Shown here in pieces: positions 12,216-20,624 of a stretch of 24,303 bases of DNA. Made by a program: the position numbers and the translations under genes. Where the stretch lies: IMG/VR virus record IMGVR_UViG_3300030061_002257, positions 1 through 24,303 of that record; one strand, 5' to 3'. The first letter of the stretch is position 1; the number at the start of each line of letters is the position of its first letter. This stretch comes from a virus. The notes beneath the pieces are model-generated. The model saw nothing but the letters and a program-made list of their open reading frames with translations. It did not search any database and had not been told where the DNA came from.

Positions 12216-15200
12216 TTAAAACGTCTTTAATCTTACTTTTTTTGAAGATTTATTCTTTTTCTTTTCTTTTTCTTTTCGCTTTGCGTGAAACTTTGCACCA
12301 TTACCAAAATAGTTATAATAAAGCCTTCCTACGATTGGTATATTTTTTGGACTTTCTAAATCTTTTGGTATTTTAAAATCTTTTTTATTTACAGATCTGT
12401 CCAGGTCACGTACAAATGCCTCAAATACTGGATTAAAAACTCCAACAGGAGGTATTACTGCTTTTAATACTGTATACCCTACATTTTTATATCTTCTGTA
12501 ATGCCATATAAGATATTTTTGAAACCCAACTAATCTTAATAAGTTATCTCCTACCATTTCGCTAAAGTCTTGTTCACGTTTATATAAAAAGTTTTTTAAA
12601 GAATCAGATGTTATTCCTGTCATCATAAGCACACCAGCTAAATATATAAGCCTTCTAACGCCTTCTGCTTTTTCTTTTTTAGTTTTACCTTCGTACATTT
12701 TTCTGAATGCTTCGTCACGTAATACATTTAACTGTTTTACTGTATATGTTTTAAGCATATACATAATTCTTCCATTTGGTGCTTTTAAATAATACTCTGG
12801 CATTTCTGTAAGACTTACTGGTTGAAAATCAGATATAGTATAATGAGATAAATACAGTATATTGTCTGTTATTTTACCGTCTTTAAGATCTTGTATTACT
12901 TGCGGTATCTCTTCTTTTGCAAACGCATCGTTTAATCTATCTTGCAATTGTGAGCTAAATTTGCCTTTTACAGCTTGTTTTCTATATTTAGCTATAGTTG
13001 CATTAATTAAACTTTCTTTACCCAGGCTATCAATGTATTTAAGGCCTGTTGCTGTAAATACATTATCAAGTATTTTAGAAAAACTGTCTGTTTCTGTAAA
13101 CTCTTGAGCTATTTTTTCAATACCAATATCTTTGCGTGTTACTTCTGATTTTTGTATTGCAGATCTTCCAGTAGCTTTTAATGTCTCTAACATACCTGCA
13201 TTATATATTGACCAGGCAAAATCTCCAATTTGAGTAATAGCACTTGATAACTGCCCCATTGTAAATAAATAACTACTGCTTCTAAGATTTGCAACACGTG
13301 GATCCATAATGCCTTGAGCAAAGCGAATACGAAATAAATTTACAAGTTCATCTTGTTGATGTGATTTAATTATGCCTTGCTCTAATAATTTATCTACATA
13401 TTCACCTACAACATTGTCATCTACCTGGACATTTATATCTTTACTACCCATGTCCTTACCAAAAAATCTTTTGATTTCTATCGCTTCATTCATTTGTACA
13501 ATGTATTTATGTAAAGCGGTATTACTGTCATAATAAAATTCATTTAAATCACTATCTAAATATTCTATTTCTCGTTCTTTAAGGTTTCCTGGTCTTTGTA
13601 TACCAAGCCTTCCACCAAACCCACGTATTAAATTGTTTATTAATTTAAGTCTTTCTTCTTTTTCTAATCTGCGACCAAGCTCTTTTTCTTTTGCTTTTAT
13701 ATTGCTTTGAATAATTCCCCAGCTATCTGTTGTTTCTAAATAAGACATAAGTCCATCAGCATCTTTTATTTTACGTGGGAAATAATCACTTAAATAGTTT
13801 GGCTCATACCCAACGCTTTCAGATCTTTTGTATATACTATCGAGCATATTACGTAGCTTTACAAATTCATGTTTCATGCCGTGGCGTTTTAATACTTCTT
13901 GCGTTACACTAAAGTCACTATTTTTTAATGCCAGATCTAATACTGCATAATGTTTTTTATTCTTTTTTCTTAGCTTATCTGTCATTTTAATAAAGTTTTC
14001 TGCAATGGCTAAATCTTTTGCTGTGTTTATATCTACACTATACTGAAATCTTCTTATAGCACGTTTTAATTCTGGATTAATAAGCCTTAATCTGGTTGAT
14101 AAAGGAGTAAGGGCTTTACTAATTAATCCTGGCGTTTTACGTATGCTTTTACGCTCTTTTGCAATGTCTAATGGAGATTTTATTTTTACATTATCATATA
14201 TTTTTTGCGGTACTTTTGGTGCTTCTTTTTTTGATTTTTTAGAAGGAGGTAGGTCAAACATTGGTATGTCATCACTAAGATCCATTATTTTTCTTTCTGG
14301 ATCATAACCCCATTCATGCAAAGCATTACCTTCTGTAAATATTTCTTTTGCCTTTACTTTTTTTTGTAAAATCTTATATCCATCCAAATGTCTTTTACCG
14401 TGTTCAGTAGCGTATTCTTTTGTAATTGACACCCAATCTCCTGGATTAATCTCTACATCTTTTACATTTGGAACGGCTCTATATATTATAACTTCTGCTT
14501 CTGGATTACCTCTCATTTTACGCATTATAGATATTGCTTTATTATCATAACTTAGAAACGTACCATAATACCTGGCACCATTTGCTCCATATATATCATC
14601 GGGATATACACTACTTACATCATCGCCACTGTTTGCGTAACCAACTTCATATGTTGGTGCTTTATGCACACCTCTGTAATCAGCCTCTTCAATTCTACCC
14701 AAAGCAAAAAGTTTTCGAGGTTTAAACTCTAATCTCCCAGGCATATGTTTTCTTTTTAATCCGTGTTGAGCAACACCATATATGTAATTTTTCTTTTTAT
14801 CATAATCATTATAAAGATAAGCATCTGTGATAAAACTATCCTTAATTAGTCTTTTAAAAACTCTTTCTAACTCAAAATGATTTGTTTCTAAAGAGTGAAG
14901 TCTTGATTTATCAACAGCAAGAAATATTCTTTGACCTCCGTAATCTCGTGCAATTTTTCTTATTTGTGCTTTAAGTCTTGCCATACCAAAACCGAATCTA
15001 TGAGTTTGACCTACTTTTATAAATTGAGATAAAGGTATATCTACCAAACCTTTCATATGTAATGAATAGTCAGTAGCAAATATTGACACAACATCATCTA
15101 TTCCTTCAAAGGCTTTTAAAATTTTTGGTATACTTTTGTAAGTAACTATCTTTCTAAAATCATCACCGTGCATTTTATCTGAAAAAAGGTCACTAAATTC

Positions 15201-18200
15201 TTTTTTATGCAACGGATCATCTATTATATCGCTTACTTTTTGCATAGATAGCCCTTCATCAGTTGCAGTAATTGGCTTATTCGTTAAAAGATCAAGCATT
15301 TTTATTGTGCCATTTTTTTCTATTAATCCATATTTATTGTGATTTAATATTATATGACCTTTAAATCCTGGCAATCTTTTTTTAACCCATTTTGTAAACC
15401 TAACATCTCCTTTACTTGCAATAACCTTTCCAGAAGGATGATTGTGCATTAGAAAATATCCATCCGCTTTGCTTTTCATCATTATTTCAGCCATATATGA
15501 TGTAAAATCACTGTAACCACTTATACCTAATTCTGGAACATTCCACGGTGATACAAAACCAGGCATTCTGTTTGATATGGAAGTATACTGTACGATTTTA
15601 TCCTTACCGCCTGGTTGTTTTTTTGTGTAAAATATTCTAAGAGTTTCAAATCGCCTGTCTCTTGCGACTTGAGATATAGTAGCTAAGTCTTGGGGGCTTG
15701 TGATTTGTTTTCCGATAAAGTGACTTGCTCCGACTTTTTCCATCGGTTTAAGTATGGAGGAAGCTCGTTCGGTAATCCCAAGTTGTTGTCGCAACCTGGA
15801 TACGGTACTCTTTGCCTCTTTTGCTTTTTCTTTATCTTGTTTTGTTGCATTTTCACGAAATAGGTCTAATTGACTTCTATTTTTCAAGTTTAAGTACAAT
15901 TGATCATTAATATCAAGTAAATAAGGAAGTGATATTGTAGCACCTTTTACAGGTGGATCTATTTTTTGTATTTGCTTTACAATGTCTTTGTACTTTTGCT
16001 CTATAAGTTTTTTCTGCTTTTTAACTGTTATTGCATTTACCGTACCTTGAGCAGATTGATCCATTAAATACTTAAATTCTTTATTAGACAATCTCAACTG
16101 TTCGTACAAATCATTTAATATTTCTTTATCTTTTTTACTTATGTCTGGCAATATATCTCTACCACCAAACATATTATACTGTTCTACCTCTTCAAACAAT
16201 CCACCTTGATTAGGATCTGGTTTACTGGACTCTTCTATTAAAGTATTTAATTCTTTTCTTAAATTGTTTTTTTGCTTTCTAAGGTCGCTTTTTATACTCG
16301 TTAAAGCATCTACGTCATTAATGTCTTTTTCTTGCTGTAAACGGTCAATTTCACGCTGTAAATAACGCTTATCGTTTAATTGTTTATCAATGTTTTCAAT
16401 TGATTTTTTTATATCGTTTATTTCTTGTAATACTTCATCTGGCGTACCATCTTTTGGCTTTAAAGGATCTCTGCGTAATGCTTTTAAAATACTTCCTGGT
16501 CTTTCATCTCTGGTATGCTGTCTGTAACGCATTAATTTTTCTAACGTATTGTCTAAACTTAGTTTCCAATCTTCATTGTCTTGTTTAATACCAGCTTCCG
16601 TATATAAATATGTAAATATATCATCTTCATACTGATCTGGCATCCAATCATATTTTTTACGTAATGCACCTACATATTGAGATGTGCTTTGTATACGAGG
16701 AAATTCATTTATACTTTCGTAATTCTCACGAAACTTACCTTTAGCATCTAAATAACTAAGATTAAGCACTTTAGATATAGCTGTTTGCTGACCAGCACTG
16801 CTTTTTGCTTTTGTAAGCCCTGGTAAATCTTTAGCAATTTGTACTAAAGAATCTCCCCTATCAAATCTTCTTCTTACAATACTGCTATTTTCAAATGCTG
16901 ATTGCTCTGTCCTGGCAAGATTGCCTTCTTCAGACATATTAATCGCTTCTTCAATTGTTGTGCCTTTTGGTAATACTTTATATGTTGCCGATTCATACCC
17001 ACCCTTTACAACACCTTGATGTCTGTGATGTCCAGACACAACAAAGTATTTATTTGTTTTAGGATCTTGCCACAATATTGGTTCATCCCATTTCTTTTTA
17101 TCAAAATTCTTTGCAATATCGTCTATAACAGACTGGTTATATTCTTCTCTGGGTTGAAATTTTGACTCATCAATATTAATATTTTTAGGTTTTAAGCTAA
17201 CGCTAACAAGACCAGTTGCTTCTTCTTTTTTTGGCTGTACTGCTATTTCTTTTTTTGATTTTAATTTATTTTTAAATGATTTAATTAAAGCAGTACCTTC
17301 ATCAGATACAGTCATACCAAAACTGATATTATCGCTATTTAGTTCAAAATCTTGTGCAATTTTATTTAAAATACCAGTTGCTAAACCTTGTCTTTGATAT
17401 TCTTTTGTAACAAAAATATTATCTATTTGATGTTTTCCCGATGCAGTTACATCTGGTCTAAAAACTTCTGCTTTTGCAATTATATCGCCTTTTTCATTTA
17501 CTTGGTAATATACTTCGCCTTCTCCGCTCTCTAATCCTTCTTTATATATTTTTTGATCAACAGGAGGTATTTTAATTGACTTTACTTCTTCTTTTTTTGG
17601 TTCTAATTTTTCGGGTACCGACTTATCCAACTTTTTCGTTGAGGGCGTTTTATCGGGGGCTGGTCGATCGACAGGCATCGATTGTTGGGTAGGTTGGATA
17701 TTCGGATTATTAACAGCTTTTATACTGTTTGCTAATATATCTTCCCTTTCCTTTGTTGTAAAATTCACAAACTGTTTTTCTGTATAGCCTAATGCTTTCA
17801 TCTTATCAAGCTGTTCACCCATAGGTGCTTTTACAAGATCATCTTTTGATACTTTTACATCCTTGCCAGTTATAGGTACTTCTACAGCTTCTTTTTTCTG
17901 TTGTGATTTTTGCTGTAGCATTGAAGTTTTACGCTGATTTGCTATTTGTCTTATCTTAGATATAGAGCCTTTAGGATCATTTGACATAATAAACCTGGAT
18001 AAAAACTCTTCTGTTTGTTTTTCTATGTCTTTTGCAGATACACCTTTACCATATAATTCATTTGCAAAATCTTCAACGACTTTTGTGTATTGTTTTTGCT
18101 GTATCTTGGTAAACGCTTTTTTACCAGCATTTACTCTCATAGTTTGAATTAAAGAGAAAATATCATCAGCTTGTTTTACAAAGTCTTTTACAGCAAACTG

Positions 18201-19388
18201 CCTATCTATTTCAGTAACATTTTTATTGTTTAATAAACCAAAACCAGCAAACAGTAGACCATTTAGCAATGCTTCTTCTGTTGTAGCACCTTCCATTAAT
18301 TTCGAGGTTACAAAACCATAAGTTCCATCAGCCAATGCTCTTGCACCTCTGTTCGCAATATTACCTGTAAGACCAAAACCAGCTCCAAATATAGCATTTT
18401 CTGTAATTATTAATGCTTTTTCATCTATTGGAGAATCTTCGTCTATTTGATTTACGAGACTATAAGCTCCGAATGTACCAGCACCAGTAGTTGCACCTGT
18501 TGTAAATCTTTGTATTTTTGAACCAGTAACTCCTTTATTTTTTAAAATATTACCAAGTTTTGTGCTGGATATTTTTCTTCCTAAATCAACACCAATTTGA
18601 GTTAATTTACCTGGATCTCTTCTAAAAGTTTCCTCAAGTATTTTACCGCCTTTTCGTATAGTCTCTCCTGTTTTTACTAATTTTGGAGCATTTAAAAAAG
18701 CATTAAAACCTACAAAGCCTGTTAATGTTCCACCTACTTGTGCTAATGCATCACGTACAGGAGTAAATGTTTGCTCTGCTTGTTCTCTTGGTGTGAGTCC
18801 ACCAATTGGTATAGCAGTTGTTAAAAAATTACCTACATCTCTTGCGAGTGAAGGATTCAATATACCTCTTTTACGTAAATCATTTATTGTCTGATCACGT
18901 GCTACTTCTTCTTTTGTTTTCCCTGGTATCGGATAACTACCACCAGACATCGGATCAATTACATTTCTACCTGGTACTTCTTTTGCTGTTTCTAATTTTT
19001 TTTGATATGTTTCGTCAAAATCTTTCTGAATTTTTTCCATTTCAACATAAAACTCTAACTCATCATTGTTTAATTCTTGTATATCACCTCTTGGCTGACC
19101 AATGCTAAAACGGCTTTGAGATTGAAATGGTTGTTGTACTGGTTGATATGTTTGATTTAATACTGTTTCTTGTACCTCTGGAGCTTCTTGCTCAACACTT
19201 TTTTCAATACTTTGTATTTCTTTTAATTTTTTTACAGGATCTTCACTATTTATAATAGCATCGTTTCTTGCTTGTTGTATTCGTTGATACCCATCTCTTT
19301 CAGCTTGGATTTCATCTATTATATCATCAATACTATTTCTATACAGACGTACTTCTGTATCTTGTTCGTACAGGCTTTTATTTGCCAT
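12216..19388 (-). CDS. Giant polyvalent virion protein with GNAT, ParB-like, RadC/JAB and ART-like domains
   Basis: The product has 2390 residues. In order: a charged, Gln-rich N-terminus; glycine-rich hydrophobic segments (about 185-385) that could enter a membrane; a GNAT acetyltransferase (about 612-712, Q665-R-Q-G668-L-A670); and a ParB-like domain (about 740-875, SGHHRHQG at 785-792). Then come a coiled coil (about 985-1055); a RadC-type JAB/MPN domain (about 1218-1368) with a full metal motif, H1315, H1317, S1325, D1328; and an R-S-E type ADP-ribosyltransferase-like segment (about 1590-1705; R1637, S1654, E1692 in HEWGYDP). A long helical C-terminus (about 1740-2350) ends basic. Such fusions are known as polyvalent proteins, thought to enter the host with phage DNA and act on host defences. 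Its T7 gene 16-like position fits an ejected protein. Confidence 0.85.
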   Translation of the reverse strand: MANKSLYEQDTEVRLYRNSIDDIIDEIQAERDGYQRIQQARNDAIINSEDPVKKLKEIQSIEKSVEQEAPEVQETVLNQTYQPVQQPFQSQSRFSIGQPRGDIQELNNDELEFYVEMEKIQKDFDETYQKKLETAKEVPGRNVIDPMSGGSYPIPGKTKEEVARDQTINDLRKRGILNPSLARDVGNFLTTAIPIGGLTPREQAEQTFTPVRDALAQVGGTLTGFVGFNAFLNAPKLVKTGETIRKGGKILEETFRRDPGKLTQIGVDLGRKISSTKLGNILKNKGVTGSKIQRFTTGATTGAGTFGAYSLVNQIDEDSPIDEKALIITENAIFGAGFGLTGNIANRGARALADGTYGFVTSKLMEGATTEEALLNGLLFAGFGLLNNKNVTEIDRQFAVKDFVKQADDIFSLIQTMRVNAGKKAFTKIQQKQYTKVVEDFANELYGKGVSAKDIEKQTEEFLSRFIMSNDPKGSISKIRQIANQRKTSMLQQKSQQKKEAVEVPITGKDVKVSKDDLVKAPMGEQLDKMKALGYTEKQFVNFTTKEREDILANSIKAVNNPNIQPTQQSMPVDRPAPDKTPSTKKLDKSVPEKLEPKKEEVKSIKIPPVDQKIYKEGLESGEGEVYYQVNEKGDIIAKAEVFRPDVTASGKHQIDNIFVTKEYQRQGLATGILNKIAQDFELNSDNISFGMTVSDEGTALIKSFKNKLKSKKEIAVQPKKEEATGLVSVSLKPKNINIDESKFQPREEYNQSVIDDIAKNFDKKKWDEPILWQDPKTNKYFVVSGHHRHQGVVKGGYESATYKVLPKGTTIEEAINMSEEGNLARTEQSAFENSSIVRRRFDRGDSLVQIAKDLPGLTKAKSSAGQQTAISKVLNLSYLDAKGKFRENYESINEFPRIQSTSQYVGALRKKYDWMPDQYEDDIFTYLYTEAGIKQDNEDWKLSLDNTLEKLMRYRQHTRDERPGSILKALRRDPLKPKDGTPDEVLQEINDIKKSIENIDKQLNDKRYLQREIDRLQQEKDINDVDALTSIKSDLRKQKNNLRKELNTLIEESSKPDPNQGGLFEEVEQYNMFGGRDILPDISKKDKEILNDLYEQLRLSNKEFKYLMDQSAQGTVNAITVKKQKKLIEQKYKDIVKQIQKIDPPVKGATISLPYLLDINDQLYLNLKNRSQLDLFRENATKQDKEKAKEAKSTVSRLRQQLGITERASSILKPMEKVGASHFIGKQITSPQDLATISQVARDRRFETLRIFYTKKQPGGKDKIVQYTSISNRMPGFVSPWNVPELGISGYSDFTSYMAEIMMKSKADGYFLMHNHPSGKVIASKGDVRFTKWVKKRLPGFKGHIILNHNKYGLIEKNGTIKMLDLLTNKPITATDEGLSMQKVSDIIDDPLHKKEFSDLFSDKMHGDDFRKIVTYKSIPKILKAFEGIDDVVSIFATDYSLHMKGLVDIPLSQFIKVGQTHRFGFGMARLKAQIRKIARDYGGQRIFLAVDKSRLHSLETNHFELERVFKRLIKDSFITDAYLYNDYDKKKNYIYGVAQHGLKRKHMPGRLEFKPRKLFALGRIEEADYRGVHKAPTYEVGYANSGDDVSSVYPDDIYGANGARYYGTFLSYDNKAISIMRKMRGNPEAEVIIYRAVPNVKDVEINPGDWVSITKEYATEHGKRHLDGYKILQKKVKAKEIFTEGNALHEWGYDPERKIMDLSDDIPMFDLPPSKKSKKEAPKVPQKIYDNVKIKSPLDIAKERKSIRKTPGLISKALTPLSTRLRLINPELKRAIRRFQYSVDINTAKDLAIAENFIKMTDKLRKKNKKHYAVLDLALKNSDFSVTQEVLKRHGMKHEFVKLRNMLDSIYKRSESVGYEPNYLSDYFPRKIKDADGLMSYLETTDSWGIIQSNIKAKEKELGRRLEKEERLKLINNLIRGFGGRLGIQRPGNLKEREIEYLDSDLNEFYYDSNTALHKYIVQMNEAIEIKRFFGKDMGSKDINVQVDDNVVGEYVDKLLEQGIIKSHQQDELVNLFRIRFAQGIMDPRVANLRSSSYLFTMGQLSSAITQIGDFAWSIYNAGMLETLKATGRSAIQKSEVTRKDIGIEKIAQEFTETDSFSKILDNVFTATGLKYIDSLGKESLINATIAKYRKQAVKGKFSSQLQDRLNDAFAKEEIPQVIQDLKDGKITDNILYLSHYTISDFQPVSLTEMPEYYLKAPNGRIMYMLKTYTVKQLNVLRDEAFRKMYEGKTKKEKAEGVRRLIYLAGVLMMTGITSDSLKNFLYKREQDFSEMVGDNLLRLVGFQKYLIWHYRRYKNVGYTVLKAVIPPVGVFNPVFEAFVRDLDRSVNKKDFKIPKDLESPKNIPIVGRLYYNYFGNGAKFHAKRKEKEKKKNKSSKKVRLKTF

Positions 19389-19992
19389 CTTTACTAAAAT
19401 ACCTCTTTGTTGATAATCTTGCTAAATACTTTGCTTTTTCTGGGTTTATACCAGGAATACTAAAAAACTTATACAATTCTTCTTCTTTATCTCTAACAGC
19501 TTTATTTCGCTTTGCTTCTTGAAAACTAATTCCTTTTTTCTTTGCTCTTTGTGCAAGTTCTAAGTCTGACTTAACCTCTGATACACGCTCTGCACCTATG
19601 TTATAAGGAGAACCTGGCGTTCCTTTTTCATTATACATTGGATTGTCAATATCTACATCTCTTCCAGTAAATGGTATTTTTAAACCGAATGCTCTTCTTG
19701 GTACATTTTTCAATGTCATTTTTCTATCTTCGAGTCCTGGAACAATTGGTTCTTGTTTTGCATTTAATATTTTACCACGTGCAGTTTTGTATTCACCAAG
19801 TAAACGATCAACAGCATCAGCTCCAGACTCTGGAGTTTCTTTCTTTGCTATCTCTTTTGCTTCGCTTTTTATACGTGCTTTTTCTTTTTCCTCTTTAAGT
19901 TTTCTTTTGTATCGAGTTTTACCTTCTTCGTCAAAGGCTTTTTCCATCTTTTTCATTAACTCGTTTACATTAATTTTTTGTATTTCTGCCAT
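19378..19992 (-). CDS. Charged, mostly helical protein, 204 aa, probably virion/ejection-associated
   Basis: The N-terminal third is extremely Lys/Glu-rich helix (KKMEKAFDEEG ... KRKLKEEKEKARIKSEAKEI). A middle section holds Pro/Gly turns (PGLEDRKMTLKNVPRRAFGLKIPFTGRDVDI). A second helical part follows (ERVSEVKSDLELAQRAKKKGI) and ends KYLARLSTKRYF. I recognise no family. It has a strong SD (GGAAGGAAAA) and starts two bases after the preceding gene. It overlaps the polyvalent gene by 11 bases, so the two are coupled. By position it corresponds to the small internal or scaffold-like genes next to T7 gene 16. That is positional inference only. Confidence 0.6.
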   Translation of the reverse strand: MAEIQKINVNELMKKMEKAFDEEGKTRYKRKLKEEKEKARIKSEAKEIAKKETPESGADAVDRLLGEYKTARGKILNAKQEPIVPGLEDRKMTLKNVPRRAFGLKIPFTGRDVDIDNPMYNEKGTPGSPYNIGAERVSEVKSDLELAQRAKKKGISFQEAKRNKAVRDKEEELYKFFSIPGINPEKAKYLARLSTKRYFSKDGK

Positions 19993-19994
19993 AG

Positions 19995-20621
19995 TTATTT
20001 TCCTTCCTCAAAGAATTGTGGATACTGAGTTTGAAGAAATTTTAACCTTGTCATAAACTGTTCTTTGTCATTTGCACTATTAAGAAATCCAATCATTTCT
20101 GTTCTATCAGCACGTAAATTTTTAGCTTTTAATTTTGACTCACTATCTAATCCACCAGCGATACCACTTGCGGTATCTAATCCAGCAGTAAGAAGTCCTA
20201 TACCTGCTTGTCTGCGTTCTGCCTTATCTTGATCTAATCCTCTGGCGTATTGCATTCTGGCATCTGATTTAGCTCTTTCTTCGCTTTGAAATATATCTCT
20301 ACCAGTGTCTGCTACGGTTCTTCTAACATCCGCTTCAGCTTCTCTAAGCCCACGTTGTGCCGATACACTACCTTGCATACCTCTATTAATTAAACCGCCC
20401 ATATATCGCCTATTTGCAAGGGCTGATTGCCTACTGGCTGTCCTGGATACATTGCCAATAATTCCTGTTTCTTGGCCTTTGGACAATGCTCCATCTCTTT
20501 TAATCTGTTTGAGCTGTCTGCCATATGCAGTATTGCCAAATTTTGGTTGCAAAAGCCGAGATCCAGTCTTGATACCTTGACTGGCTCCTTTTAATAATAT
20601 TCCTAATGTTATTGGATCCAT
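19995..20621 (-). CDS. Helical protein resembling a T7 gp14-type internal protein, 208 aa
   Basis: The N-terminus MDPITLGILLKGASQGIKTG, rich in small residues, resembles the start of short-tailed-phage internal or ejection proteins. A long Arg/Ala/Gln/Gly-rich helix follows (RTASRQSALANRRYMGGL, VSAQRGLREAEADVRR, RGLDQDKAERRQAGIGLLTAG), then a Gly-rich hinge and a C-terminal helix (FMTRLKFLQTQYPQFFEEG). No TM helix as strong as T7 gp14's is visible. A GGAG SD sits in the end of the upstream nozzle-like gene, three bases away. The order nozzle, this gene, charged protein, giant protein favours an ejection-complex role, but I cannot name a family. Confidence 0.6.
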   Translation of the reverse strand: MDPITLGILLKGASQGIKTGSRLLQPKFGNTAYGRQLKQIKRDGALSKGQETGIIGNVSRTASRQSALANRRYMGGLINRGMQGSVSAQRGLREAEADVRRTVADTGRDIFQSEERAKSDARMQYARGLDQDKAERRQAGIGLLTAGLDTASGIAGGLDSESKLKAKNLRADRTEMIGFLNSANDKEQFMTRLKFLQTQYPQFFEEGK

Positions 20622-20624
20622 GAG

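Noticed and set aside
19643-20056. A 137-residue plus-strand frame
   Set aside because: It is antisense to two tightly spaced genes with good SDs and has a Ser/Phe-rich, biased composition typical of a shadow frame.
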